Part shown: piece after piece, positions 40,953-51,732 of the stretch | Numbering within the stretch: the first letter of the stretch is position 1 | Layout of the letters: every line of letters begins with the position of its first letter | Origin: Shewanella profunda | Lineage (GTDB): Bacteria > Pseudomonadota > Gammaproteobacteria > Enterobacterales > Shewanellaceae | Direction of reading: 5' to 3' | Length of the DNA: 64,000 bases | Assembly (NCBI RefSeq): GCF_023283765.1 | Contig: NZ_JAKILG010000001.1 | Location: 62,001-126,000 of the forward strand | Made by a program: the position numbers and the translations under genes | The notes under the pieces: generated by a model | Database searches by the model: none | Seen by the model: the letters and a program-made list of their open reading frames with translations, nothing else | Told to the model about the DNA's origin: nothing

Positions 40953-41066
40953 AATGAAATTTAACAATGGGTGCTGAGATGGTCACCTCGGTCTTGGCTT
41001 TCAGCCATTTGTTGAGCTAAACGTTTTGTATCTTCGTCTACATGAAATTACTGCTGGCGTTAAATA

Positions 41067-41480
41067 TCACAACACTTTCACCATAAAGAATTTACTGCCC
41101 GTTTCGGGGTAGGCTTGTTGTACCCATTGCACATGGTAACCGTGGCGCTCGTAAAAGGGCTTGGCTTGAAAATCGAGGGTATCAAGTAGGGCAAATTGAC
41201 AGCCTCGTGCCTTTGCCTTGCTTTCAGCCTTCAATAATAAGCCTGAGCCAATTTTTTGTTGGCGAATGGCATCATCAACCCAAAGGTAATCAATCAAAAA
41301 CCAATTGCCGAAGGTTTTGCCGCTAATTCCAGCTAATAGTTTACCCTCTGGGTCTTGTATTTTTAGCCCCAGATTTCTACGGCTAAGTCCTTGCCATTGG
41401 ACTTGGTTGAATTCCACTATTTTTTGCTTTACCGCTTCGGCAAAATCGGTTGATTCATCGTCAATGAACGTTAAATTCAT
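41067..41480 (-). CDS. GNAT family N-acetyltransferase
   Basis: 137-residue GCN5-related acetyltransferase. The acetyl-CoA loop is RQQKIGSGLL (about residues 74-83), preceded by the strand FLIDYLWVDD and followed by LLDTLDFQAKPFYERHGY. The ATG has AGGAAATCACC upstream. Substrate unknown. Its opposite strand relative to neighbours and its repeat-rich flank suggest it was inserted into the prmC-sirB2 junction. Confidence 0.88.
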   Translation of the reverse strand: MNLTFIDDESTDFAEAVKQKIVEFNQVQWQGLSRRNLGLKIQDPEGKLLAGISGKTFGNWFLIDYLWVDDAIRQQKIGSGLLLKAESKAKARGCQFALLDTLDFQAKPFYERHGYHVQWVQQAYPETGSKFFMVKVL

Positions 41481-41597
41481 GGTGATTTCCTATGTATTTT
41501 GAATCGAATTGAGCGCGTTAATCTAGACCGTTAGGCATTGGTATGATGTAGCTATTAGGGTAAACTAGCGCCTTTGTCACTGGCCATAAGTATCGAA

Positions 41598-41993
41598 ATG
41601 GAAACTTTTTACAGTCTATATCCTGCGGTTAAACATCTGCATTTTACCTTTATTGCGTTGAGTGTGTTACTGCTTACCGTGCGCTTTGTGCTGCATTTAC
41701 GTCAGTCTGTATTGATGGATAAGAAATTACTCAAGATTGCTCCCCATGTGATCGACACTTTCTTACTGCTTTCTGGCTTAACCTTGTGCTTTATGATCAA
41801 GCAATATCCCTTTGTTGATCCTTGGATGACCGAAAAAATCGGTGCAGTTGTGGCTTATATTGTCCTAGGTGCGATTGCGATAAAAGCGAATAGAAACAAA
41901 CTGTTCAAAGTATTTGCTTTCCTAGGTGCTATAGGTTGGTTGGTGTATGCCGCCAAGTTGGCGCATTTTAAACAAGCGGTATTACTGGGTTAA
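41598..41993 (+). CDS. SirB2 family membrane protein
   Basis: About 131-residue inner-membrane protein with four helices (HLHFTFIALSVLLLTVRF, PHVIDTFLLLSGLTLCF, VVAYIVLGAIAIK, FAFLGAIGWLVYAAKL), the SirB/YchQ family. Function unknown. The ATG at 41598 is preferred; a TTG at 41574 would add 8 residues. The last base of its stop is shared with the ATG of the next gene (TAATG), so SirB2 and SirB1 are coupled. Confidence 0.85.
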   Translation: METFYSLYPAVKHLHFTFIALSVLLLTVRFVLHLRQSVLMDKKLLKIAPHVIDTFLLLSGLTLCFMIKQYPFVDPWMTEKIGAVVAYIVLGAIAIKANRNKLFKVFAFLGAIGWLVYAAKLAHFKQAVLLG

Positions 41994-42781
41994 TGGGTAA
42001 ATATACACTTCAAGATGGCATTTCATTGCCCGATTCGGCTTTGGATGTAGGTGCTCACCTTGGCTTTTCAAACCTTAAAACGGCTAAATGGGCGTGGTTT
42101 GAATTGGCGGGAGCTGTATTAAGTCATTACTTAGTCGATCAACAGCAGCGTTTAAATGCGCTGCTGCATTGGTTTTATCAAGACCTCGGTTTTTGTGCTC
42201 GCGACAATTACTTTAGTGTTGAGGCCGCAGATTTAGGTACTTGCCTTATTAGCAAACAGGGCAATAGTACGACGTTAGCTACGGTATTGATGCTACTAGC
42301 AAAACAACTCGATTTAGAGCTTGAATTGTTGTTGCTACCGGGTAATAGCGTGCTGCGCAGTAAAATAGCTGGCGAGGTGCGCTATTTTGACCCGCTAACG
42401 GGGAATGAGCTGACTCGCCACCAACTGCACGTACTAGTGCGCGGTGAGTTAGGTAATGCGGCGCAGTTAAAACCAAGCTATTTTAAAGCCGCTTCGGTTA
42501 AAAGGCTTATTACCCGCATGCTGCATGAACTAAAAGCTGGTTGCATTGTTTCTCACCAATTTGAGGCGGCATTGGAATGCTGTAACTTGCTTTTGCAATG
42601 GCATGCAGATGATGTGCACTTAAATCGTGAGCGCGCTTTTATCGCCCAGCAATTAGGCTGCATTAATGTGGCGGTGGCCGATTTGCAGCACTTTGTTGAT
42701 AACAGCCCGCACGATCCTGTGGTCGAAATAGTGAAGATGCAGCTTAAAGAACTCAATGAGCACGCTGAGATTTATCATTAG
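41993..42781 (+). CDS. SirB1 family protein (transglutaminase-like/TPR)
   Basis: 262-residue cytoplasmic protein of the SirB1/YchA family. The N-terminal transglutaminase-like region has FYQDLGFCARDNYF and CLISKQGNSTTLATVLMLLA; a C-terminal TPR-like part has LLLQWHADDVHLNRERAF. Role unknown; the cluster with prmC and kdsA is widespread. Followed by a terminator. Confidence 0.87.
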   Translation: MGKYTLQDGISLPDSALDVGAHLGFSNLKTAKWAWFELAGAVLSHYLVDQQQRLNALLHWFYQDLGFCARDNYFSVEAADLGTCLISKQGNSTTLATVLMLLAKQLDLELELLLLPGNSVLRSKIAGEVRYFDPLTGNELTRHQLHVLVRGELGNAAQLKPSYFKAASVKRLITRMLHELKAGCIVSHQFEAALECCNLLLQWHADDVHLNRERAFIAQQLGCINVAVADLQHFVDNSPHDPVVEIVKMQLKELNEHAEIYH

Positions 42782-42812
42782 AGAAGAGCCTTTCGAGGCT
42801 CTTCTTATTTAT
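42781..42812 (+). terminator. rho-independent terminator after sirB1
   Basis: AGAAGAGCC / GGCTCTTCT stem with TTTCGA loop and a T-rich tail, directly after the sirB1 stop. It separates sirB1 from the DUF819 gene. Confidence 0.8.
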
Positions 42813-42942
42813 TCAATTGTGCAACTCAATTAAATCAGCAAAAAATAATAACACTGGGCAGATGAAAGTTTGACCCAGGGACTTAAAGGTTAAGTCTCTA
42901 ATATAAATAAAATAATTACTGTATCGACAGGGAGAAATTAGC

Positions 42943-45103
<2,161 letters not shown>

Positions 45104-45126
45104 GCATAAATATATTCTTCGATCCT

Positions 45127-45160
45127 AAAAGCCCTGACTCGTTCAGGGCTTTTGTTTTTA
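45127..45160 (+). terminator. rho-independent terminator of kdsA
   Basis: AAAAGCCCTGA / TCAGGGCTTTT, an 11-bp stem with a five-base loop and T-rich tail. Confidence 0.9.
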
Positions 45161-45185
45161 AGATGAAATACACTGCCATTTAGTG

Positions 45186-45392
45186 ATGTTTTATTATGAT
45201 GTAGATAATCACTTTGAGAATAAATTAATAAAAATAGGTACTTGGCTAATACTGATTAGTATTACTGCTAGTTTAGTGATATGGGATATTTTCAACTGTT
45301 TTTTGAATCTCTGTAAGGTTAGAGCCTCATATTCAAAGGGTTACAACAGCCATATAAGGGATTTGCAGGGTAGCAAACCCCATGAAGCTTGA
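45186..45392 (+). CDS. possible small membrane protein
   Basis: 68-codon ORF starting MFYYDVDNHFENK with one hydrophobic stretch (WLILISITASLVIWDIF). There is no clear ribosome site and I do not recognise the sequence. It sits in the 357-base space between kdsA and the P-II gene. It could be real or chance. Confidence 0.25.
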   Translation: MFYYDVDNHFENKLIKIGTWLILISITASLVIWDIFNCFLNLCKVRASYSKGYNSHIRDLQGSKPHEA

Positions 45393-45460
45393 GGAGCTAA
45401 AACGCTGGTTAGTCGAGCCTCTTTAGCGTAGTAGCAATCTAAAGCAGAGTGTTAGACTCA

Positions 45461-45799
45461 TCATATCGCATCGATACCTTCTTCTGAGGTACGGATGCGT
45501 ACGACTTGTTCTAGGTCGGCTACAAAGATTTTTCCATCGCCCACTTTACCCGTATGTGCGGCTGTCATTATAGCTTCGATCACGGCTTCTTCCTGCTCAG
45601 AGTGAATGGCCATTTCGAGTTTTATCTTAGGTAAAAAATCGACTGTGTATTCGGCGCCACGATAGAGTTCTGCATGTCCCTTTTGGCGACCAAAGCCGCG
45701 GACTTCGGTAACAGTCATACCATTCACACCCAGTTGGGTAAGGGCCTCACGTACATCGTCTAATTTGAAAGGTTTAATAATTGTGGTGACCAGTTTCAA
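45461..45799 (-). CDS. glnB: nitrogen regulatory protein P-II
   Basis: 112-residue trimeric signal protein that reads 2-oxoglutarate, ATP/ADP and glutamine state and controls GlnE, NtrB or AmtB. The T-loop AELYRGAEYTVDFLP carries the uridylylation site Tyr51, and the signatures GRQKGHAELY and GKVGDGKIFV are present. The start is TTG at 45799, with GGAGAG 8 bases upstream, giving the usual 112 residues; the longer open frame is unlikely to be translated. No amtB is adjacent, so GlnB versus GlnK is not settled. A predicted sigma-54 promoter with an NtrC site upstream favours nitrogen control, as for glnK. Confidence 0.9.
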   Translation of the reverse strand: MKLVTTIIKPFKLDDVREALTQLGVNGMTVTEVRGFGRQKGHAELYRGAEYTVDFLPKIKLEMAIHSEQEEAVIEAIMTAAHTGKVGDGKIFVADLEQVVRIRTSEEGIDAI

Positions 45800-45839
45800 C
45801 TTTACTCTCCAACAAACATCAGGCTCAAGTTGCACGGGT

Positions 45840-45857
45840 AAAGCAGGAATCAGGCCA
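45840..45857 (-). promoter_or_regulatory. sigma-54 promoter of P-II gene
   Basis: On the minus strand TGGCCTGATTCCTGCTTT has the invariant GG and GC separated by 10 bases, as at -24/-12. Transcription would start about 33 bases before the TTG start. Confidence 0.55.
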
Positions 45858-45950
45858 TAAAAACAAAGCATTTATTATCATTGTGTTAATCTAAATGCGC
45901 ACCGCAACAGTTTAAGATTTGATATAAAATGGTGCGAAATTAAATTGATT

Positions 45951-45967
45951 TGCATCATGTTGGTGCG
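45951..45967 (-). promoter_or_regulatory. NtrC-type enhancer site
   Basis: TGCATCATGTTGGTGCG matches TGCACCA-N3-TGGTGCA at 12 of 14 defined positions, about 100 bases upstream of the sigma-54 promoter. A second TTGGTGCA half-site (45973-45980) and an ATGGTGCG (45929-45936) flank it. An FNR-like TTGATTTGCATCAT overlaps it. Confidence 0.5.
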
Positions 45968-46121
45968 TTGCCTTGGTGCAATTTATAACTCATTGTTTGG
46001 TATGAGTGCAGTAGTGAAAGTGTTTATGTTGGAATAGATGTTGAGCATCTGACTTAACCATAAACATTAGCCGAGTTTTAGTGGTGGATATTTTAATAAA
46101 CAATGCGTTAAATTTAGCTTT

Positions 46122-47078
46122 TTAGATGTGACCAGAAGATTTTGATGTTTCTAGCTGTTTAATTTTTGTGCACATTTCTGTGTTGGTGGTTGCACTTAAG
46201 CCGTGCACTTTAGCTCGCTCACAGATATAGCCATTGATCTGATCTATTTCCGTCTGTCTTTGATGTGCAACATCTTGGTGCATCGAGGAGAAATTTCCTG
46301 CCGTAAGCGTTATCACTCGGTAAACTCTATCCTGCAAAAATACCCTGTCGAGCTGTATGCCATCTTGTGCGGCCACATATACCAGCTCATCAAGGATAGC
46401 TGCAATTGTGTGATTAAACTGTGGCTGTGCCAGTGTACCATTAGTGCATTTATGTATTGCGGTTAAGGGATTGATTGCCGCATTGACCGCCAGTTTTTGC
46501 CATAGACAAGGAATGATGGCATCCACCCATTCACAATTTGGGATAGCTTCTAATAACAGATGCCGATAACGATCATCGAGCGGTTGACCACTAAAATGAC
46601 CAATTTGGGTTAACCCATGCCCCGTTTGCTTTATCTGCCAACGATTATGGCGTAACACACCCTGTGATGTTGTGCCCAAACTAAGGCCGCGAGTACCGAT
46701 AAGTGGCGCTAGTGCTAAATGTGGCCCCATGCCATTGTGTAGTAGCAAAATATGGCACTGGCTTGAGAGTTTATCGAGTAAAGGCGTAATAGCATCAAGT
46801 ACTTGATAGGCTTTAACACAAACAATGATAAGTTTTATACCCGATAGTGCTTCCAGCTTGGGTTCAATGATTGGCACCGAGTAATGACTTTCAAGCGCTT
46901 TGCTGGTCATCTGCTCAGGTTGTATGAATGCTGTAAAGCTAAGTTGTTGTTCCCGCCGTGTATCGATATTTTTCCCTATAAAGCCGACAGGGATCCCTGC
47001 CGCGTGAAGCTGATGACAAATCAATTGCCCTACTGCACCCGCGCCTAAAATTGCGATTTCAACATTAGCAGAGATCAT
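46122..47078 (-). CDS. panE: ketopantoate reductase family protein
   Basis: 318-residue ApbA/PanE-type reductase (ketopantoate to pantoate with NADPH, pantothenate pathway). The N-terminal GAGAVGQL dinucleotide loop is followed by LIIVCVKAYQV, LLHNGMG and, in the C-terminal domain, the catalytic-Lys region CLWQKLAVNAAINPLTA. Several paralogues of this family exist in bacteria and not all are PanE, so the gene name is likely but not certain. The stop lies 322 bases beyond the P-II start region, with no gene between. Confidence 0.8.
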   Translation of the reverse strand: MISANVEIAILGAGAVGQLICHQLHAAGIPVGFIGKNIDTRREQQLSFTAFIQPEQMTSKALESHYSVPIIEPKLEALSGIKLIIVCVKAYQVLDAITPLLDKLSSQCHILLLHNGMGPHLALAPLIGTRGLSLGTTSQGVLRHNRWQIKQTGHGLTQIGHFSGQPLDDRYRHLLLEAIPNCEWVDAIIPCLWQKLAVNAAINPLTAIHKCTNGTLAQPQFNHTIAAILDELVYVAAQDGIQLDRVFLQDRVYRVITLTAGNFSSMHQDVAHQRQTEIDQINGYICERAKVHGLSATTNTEMCTKIKQLETSKSSGHI

Positions 47079-47134
47079 TTTCGCATGCCTTACTCACTAT
47101 CACTTACTATCGGTAGACCAAATACCTTACTGTT

Positions 47135-47494
47135 TTATTCCTGCAATTGTGCGGCGCGAAAGTATTTTCCATAGGCCCAAAGGCAAAAGTAGAACAGTGC
47201 TATACCTGCAAAATCGGCAAGCACATCGCCTATCGATGCACTACGGTAGGGCAAGCGGGACTGCACTAACTCGATGAGTACTGCATAGCTTGACAGTAAG
47301 AGCGATAGCCAATACCACTTGGGGCGAAAAGCTAGGTAGGTAAGATAGGATAGGCAAAAAAAACTCCCAAGATGGCCTATCTTATCGATATGAGGAATGC
47401 TCTGCGAATAGGTCGGTCTGGAAAACACCAGATAACTGATTACTACAAAGGCTACGGCTAAAGCCAGCTTAAATACGGTATTTTTAGTTATCAC
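47135..47494 (-). CDS. VanZ family membrane protein
   Basis: 119-residue inner-membrane protein with four helices and the VanZ pattern: HIDKIGHLGSFFCLSYL, then ELVQSRLPYRSASIGDVLADFAGI. VanZ itself is linked with glycopeptide resistance; relatives such as this have no known role. The start is GTG without a clear ribosome site. It precedes the panE-like gene by 56 bases on the same strand. Confidence 0.82.
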   Translation of the reverse strand: MITKNTVFKLALAVAFVVISYLVFSRPTYSQSIPHIDKIGHLGSFFCLSYLTYLAFRPKWYWLSLLLSSYAVLIELVQSRLPYRSASIGDVLADFAGIALFYFCLWAYGKYFRAAQLQE

Positions 47495-47657
47495 AAATAT
47501 GTTTGTATTAGCTTAGAGTGGGGCAATGATAGGAAAATGTGTGGCTAAAGTCACCCATATCCCGAGTTTTATCTTGCTTAGGGTGAAGTTAATCTTCAAC
47601 TTGCCGCGGGGAGTCGGTAAACTATGGGCATTTACAATCACCTAAGGTGCGGCAACC

Positions 47658-48143
47658 ATGCCTTCATTTGATATTGTGTCTGAAGTCGACGAAGTCGAAT
47701 TACGTAACGCGGTAGATAATTCTCGTCGTGAACTCAGCAGTCGTTTTGATTTTCGTGGCAAGAATGCTGAAATCGAATATAAAGATCATGTGGTCACTCT
47801 GTCTGCTGAAGATGATTTCCAATGTAAGCAGTTAGTGGATATTTTACGCACTCAATTGAGCAAGCGTAATGTTGAGCCATCTGCCATGGATGTGGATGAA
47901 AAGTCGGTACACAGCGGCAAAACATTTTCGTTGAAAGTACGCTTTAAGCAGGGGATTGAAACTGATATCGCGAAAAAAGTGGTTAAGATGATTAAAGACA
48001 GCAAGCTGAAAGTGCAATCGTCGATCCAAGGCGATACCGTGCGCGTTACGGGTAAGGCCCGCGATGATTTGCAAGCGGTTATGGCGTTAATGCGTCAATC
48101 TGAATTAGGTCAGCCTTTCCAATTCAATAACTTCCGCGACTAA
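47658..48143 (+). CDS. yajQ: YajQ family nucleotide-binding protein
   Basis: 161-residue protein of the UPF0234/YajQ family. Starts [21 protein letters not shown] and ends [12 protein letters not shown], both typical. Family knowledge: two ferredoxin-like folds; some members bind c-di-GMP and act in transcription control, others bind nucleotides or tRNA. The function here is not determined. Terminator follows. Confidence 0.92.
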   Translation: MPSFDIVSEVDEVELRNAVDNSRRELSSRFDFRGKNAEIEYKDHVVTLSAEDDFQCKQLVDILRTQLSKRNVEPSAMDVDEKSVHSGKTFSLKVRFKQGIETDIAKKVVKMIKDSKLKVQSSIQGDTVRVTGKARDDLQAVMALMRQSELGQPFQFNNFRD

Positions 48144-48186
48144 TATGATTTGATGCCTGTTTAAGGGCATTCAAAGTATTCTATAT

Positions 48187-48225
48187 AAAAAAGCCCTCGA
48201 TGCTCAGCATTGGGGGCTTTTTGTT
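48187..48225. terminator. terminator between yajQ and ampG
   Basis: AAAAAGCCC / GGGCTTTTT arms with an inner ATGCT/AGCAT stem; T runs on both sides. Located between convergent genes. Confidence 0.8.
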
Positions 48226-48252
48226 TGATGATTTTGTTAAGTTGAGCAGCGG

Positions 48253-49668
48253 CTAGATGTCTGATTGATGGGTTTTGGTCTGTGCATTATCCAGTAACGA
48301 TGAACTCGGATGCGGTGCGTATTTATGAACTAAATGGATCAATATCAATACCGGGAAACCGATGATGCTGGCAACAACAAAGAAATTTACATAGCCAAAT
48401 GAGTCGACGTAAGCACCCGAAAAACCAGCAATAAACTTAGGGAATAGCAACATAATAGACGATAGCAACGCATATTGGGTCGCGCTGTAACCGTTACTCG
48501 TTAGGCTAGATAAATAGGCTATAAAAGCAGCGGTAGCGATCCCCGCGCTGAAGTTATCCACAGAAATAGCAAAGGTTAAAAAGGGCACATCGTAGCCAAT
48601 GACCGCCTGCCAAGCGAATAACAGATTAGTCACCGCAACCAGTAAAGCACCGAGGAAGAGGATCTTCATAGTACCAAAACGCGCTAACAGTACGCCGCCA
48701 AAAGCTGCGCCAACTAAGGTCATGATAAGGCCATAGATCTTACTCAAATAGGCGATTTCTTCCTTTGTGAATCCCATATCCACATAGAAAACGTTCGCCA
48801 TAATCCCCATCACAATATCTGAGATCCGGTAACAGGAAATAAGTAGCAAAATAAGGATAGCACTACGGCCATAGCGTTTAAAAAAGTCGATAAAAGGTAG
48901 CACGCTAGCGGTATAAACCCAGGAAATACTCGCCGCTATGGGTCGAGGATAACTTGCGCTTAAACGTTGTTTTAATTCGAGTTCAGTGGCATCTGCAGCG
49001 CGGGTATCAACTTCAGGTTCGCGGCTAAAAAGGGTGGTTAAAATTCCCACCGACATTAATCCTGCCATTACTAAGTAGGAGGTCTGCCATGCGACTAAGT
49101 TGTATGCGGTATTGCCTGGTTCCACCCAAGCGGCAATGGTGAGTGCGCCAGCGGTAGCAACAATCATGGCACTGCGATAGCCCACTTGATAGGCCGCTGC
49201 GAGCGCTGCTTGCATTTTTTCCGGTGCTGATTCAATCCTAAAGGCATCAATCACAATATCTTGGGTTGCCGAAGCAAAGGCGACCAGTAGGGCGAAAATA
49301 GCTAAGCGTTCGAGATCTTTTAAGGGATCACTAAAAGACATGCCGAGAATTGCGGCCACCAGTAATAATTGGGCAAAAAGCATCCAACTGCGTCGTCGCC
49401 CTAGGAATCGGGTTAATAAGGGTAAGGAAAGCCTGTCTACCAGCGGTGACCAGGCCCATTTAAAGGCGTATGCCAAGGCTATCCAACTGAAATAACCAAT
49501 AGAAGTACGATCGACACCCGCTTCGCGCAACCAGAATGATAGGGTCGAAAATACCAGCATCAATGGAAGCCCAGCGGAAAATCCGAGGAAGAGGAGGATT
49601 AAAACGCGCTTGTGATAGTAAACGCTAAGAGCATCGAGAGTGCGTTGAATAAAACCTGTTGCGGACAT
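48253..49668 (-). CDS. ampG: muropeptide permease AmpG
   Basis: 471-residue MFS-type inner-membrane importer of GlcNAc-anhydroMurNAc peptides for peptidoglycan recycling and AmpC beta-lactamase signalling. About 12-14 helices; GFSAGLPLMLVFSTLSFWLREAGVD and WSPLVDR in the first part are typical of AmpG, as is ATQDIVIDA. The lipoprotein YajG is upstream, as in E. coli (yajG-ampG), with two extra genes between. mpl, another recycling enzyme, lies 5 kb away. Confidence 0.93.
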   Translation of the reverse strand: MSATGFIQRTLDALSVYYHKRVLILLFLGFSAGLPLMLVFSTLSFWLREAGVDRTSIGYFSWIALAYAFKWAWSPLVDRLSLPLLTRFLGRRRSWMLFAQLLLVAAILGMSFSDPLKDLERLAIFALLVAFASATQDIVIDAFRIESAPEKMQAALAAAYQVGYRSAMIVATAGALTIAAWVEPGNTAYNLVAWQTSYLVMAGLMSVGILTTLFSREPEVDTRAADATELELKQRLSASYPRPIAASISWVYTASVLPFIDFFKRYGRSAILILLLISCYRISDIVMGIMANVFYVDMGFTKEEIAYLSKIYGLIMTLVGAAFGGVLLARFGTMKILFLGALLVAVTNLLFAWQAVIGYDVPFLTFAISVDNFSAGIATAAFIAYLSSLTSNGYSATQYALLSSIMLLFPKFIAGFSGAYVDSFGYVNFFVVASIIGFPVLILIHLVHKYAPHPSSSLLDNAQTKTHQSDI

Positions 49669-49782
49669 TGGTATGAGTCTAAGTGTCGAATCTGCCTAGC
49701 TTACGGGTAAGGTGCCATTAGGTTCAAGGACTAATACCAATCCTTTTAGAACTAAGACGATTGCTCATTGGCACTTCGTCAT

Positions 49783-49813
49783 AAAAAATGGCCCAGTTGT
49801 GCTGGACCATTTT
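49783..49813 (-). terminator. rho-independent terminator of the 106-aa gene
   Basis: AAAATGGCCCAG / CTGGACCATTTT stem with one mismatch and TTGTG loop; the minus strand ends in six T. It separates ampG from the upstream genes. Confidence 0.75.
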
Positions 49814-49866
49814 AGCTGCGATATCGCCGTATTGATTGCTTACTATGGATGTCTTATTTAGGCCTA

Positions 49867-50187
49867 TTAAGGTCTTATCCCAATGCAACCGTTAGGCATT
49901 CTGCCTCCCAGGCTGAGAAAATCACAACAATCATGGATTTGCTTACGCAGATATTGATTGCCACGAATAGTACAGTCTGGCCAAGTGTTAAAGCTATGGA
50001 GCAAATGCCAAAACACTTTCTCGGTTTCCGTTTGCGCGTCGCCTGTCGGATTGAGCAATTGCCATTCCTCTAGCGTATCCCAAAGATAGAGCTGGACTTC
50101 ATGGAATTCGAGTTCATCACTCAAAAATGCTTTTCCATACACAGCAAGCTGGGGTGCTTTATTATCGATGAACTCAGTTGTTGTCAT
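49867..50187 (-). CDS. hypothetical protein
   Basis: 106-residue soluble acidic protein that I do not recognise. It has several Trp and Tyr and a CC pair (HDCCDFL) near the C-terminus; no signal peptide or membrane segment. A perfect AGGAGG ribosome site lies 6 bases before the ATG, and a terminator follows, so it is very likely expressed. The gene starts 69 bases after the cyclophilin gene on the same strand and may share its transcript. Confidence 0.75.
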   Translation of the reverse strand: MTTTEFIDNKAPQLAVYGKAFLSDELEFHEVQLYLWDTLEEWQLLNPTGDAQTETEKVFWHLLHSFNTWPDCTIRGNQYLRKQIHDCCDFLSLGGRMPNGCIGIRP

Positions 50188-50256
50188 CGTATGCCTCCTT
50201 TCAGTTGCTATCTGAGTATAGAGGTATAATTAGCGCTTTTACTCGAATTTTTCTTA

Positions 50257-50841
50257 TTATTTTTTGGGCAGTAATTTAGCGGATTTTAATATGATTGGTG
50301 TGACGGGAAAATCTGGCCAATTGAGCTTAGCATTCGTGGTCGTTTCTACTACGGCCATGGCTTCCAATACGGGTTTACCTTCAATCACTTCACCAAAGAC
50401 CGCATAACCCCAGCGACGTTTTGAAGGGTCGAGTTTAGTGTTGTCGGCCACGTTAAAGTAAAACTGGCGTGTAGCCGAGTGCGGATCATTATCCCGAGCC
50501 ATGGCAATAGTGCCCATACTATTTGTTAGACCGTTGCCCGACTCATTCACTATGGGTTTACCTGCAGGCAGTTCATCCAATTTAGGGTTGAGTCCACCCC
50601 CTTGCACCACAAAATCGCTAATCACGCGGTGAAAAATCGTGTTGTCATATTCACCTTTCACCACATAGGTCAAAAAGTTGTCGACGGTAATAGGTGCTCG
50701 GGTTCTGTCTAACTCGACCACGATTTTGCCTAAACTGGTATCAAACTCGACTTGGGGATACAAGGTGTCTGGTTGAATGTCGATTGCAAGGCTGCTGTGA
50801 CTAATACACAGGAATATGAGTGCAGATATCCAACGGAGCAT
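50257..50841 (-). CDS. periplasmic cyclophilin-type peptidyl-prolyl isomerase
   Basis: 194-residue PPIase (PpiA-like) that catalyses proline cis/trans isomerisation during protein folding. An N-terminal signal peptide (ALIFLCISHSSLA, cleavage about residue 19) points to the periplasm. The cyclophilin core shows APITVDNFLTYV, the catalytic FHRVISDFVVQGGG and RQFYFNV. Between the yajG-like lipoprotein gene and the unknown 106-aa gene. Confidence 0.92.
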   Translation of the reverse strand: MLRWISALIFLCISHSSLAIDIQPDTLYPQVEFDTSLGKIVVELDRTRAPITVDNFLTYVVKGEYDNTIFHRVISDFVVQGGGLNPKLDELPAGKPIVNESGNGLTNSMGTIAMARDNDPHSATRQFYFNVADNTKLDPSKRRWGYAVFGEVIEGKPVLEAMAVVETTTNAKLNWPDFPVTPIILKSAKLLPKK

Positions 50842-50874
50842 TTTGATTTCCTTATAAATTATCGACTATGGTTA

Positions 50875-51441
50875 TTATTTTTGTAAAAACTGGTTTAGCT
50901 CGGGGTCATTTAGAATTTCCCCTGACAGTTGGCCGAGTAATTTATTCATATCTAATTCTAAGGTGGCAAAATCCGGTGTTAGAGGGCCTTTTAGTGTCCC
51001 CTTGGCTTTATAACGTTTAACGAGTTCTTGGGTAGAATTTCGCGCTTGCACAGCAATCAGTACACTGTGCTTAGCTTCGTAACCAAAGGTTTTTTTAGTG
51101 ACATCCATCTGCAATTCTTCTAATTGAATTTGTACCGAATTGCTGGCTCCTGGATCAATTTGATAACCCGCTTGAGTAAAACCATTACGGAAAACCTCGT
51201 CGAGTTGTAACTTTGGCGGTTCACTCGGGCTGACTAAACGGGTTTCTGTGCCTTTCTCAATAAAGCGTGCGACATATTCGACGTTGCGGGTATCAAGGGT
51301 TTCCAGTGAGATAGGTATGGTTCTTGAAATTTGTTGGTTAACATCTGGAATTTGCGGGCTGAAAGCCATATGAGTTGGCTTTTGGCTAGCACAGCCCACG
51401 AATAGCAAGGGAAGAGTCAAAGTCAGTAATAGCCGTTTCAT
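50875..51441 (-). CDS. yajG: YajG family lipoprotein
   Basis: About 188-residue lipoprotein. Signal peptide MKRLLLTLTLPLLFVGC with lipobox FVGC (Cys17). The mature region matches the YajG family (ISRTIPISLETLDTRNVEYV, LDEVFRNGFTQAGY, ELQMDV). Function unknown. The ATG at 51441, with GAGAGATCCT upstream, is preferred over the longer frame from 51510. The yajG-ampG linkage supports the assignment. Confidence 0.85.
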   Translation of the reverse strand: MKRLLLTLTLPLLFVGCASQKPTHMAFSPQIPDVNQQISRTIPISLETLDTRNVEYVARFIEKGTETRLVSPSEPPKLQLDEVFRNGFTQAGYQIDPGASNSVQIQLEELQMDVTKKTFGYEAKHSVLIAVQARNSTQELVKRYKAKGTLKGPLTPDFATLELDMNKLLGQLSGEILNDPELNQFLQK

Positions 51442-51732
51442 AGGATCTCTCGTGCAAGTAAAAGTGGTTACAGCATACCAGAAATCACTTTTGATTCCAC
51501 AGACCTGCACGATTCAGTTAAGGTGCAGGCCATCGACGTATTATCGAAAGGCGCTTTTTTATTTTCAAATTTAATCCATTATAAATTTTGGATGTGGGTT
51601 TAGTTACAAACTAACAACAATTTGATGTTGCACTCTTTTAATGCAGAAGGGGACAGGTTAGAGTAAAAATTTGATGCATACATAAGAGAGCATTGATGCT
51701 CCCGAATCCTTTTACCACTGCAAGGCATAGCC

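Noticed and set aside
45800..45871. Longer P-II protein
   Set aside because: P-II proteins are 112 residues and start at MK; the TTG at 45799 has GGAGAG upstream and the predicted sigma-54 promoter overlaps the extension.
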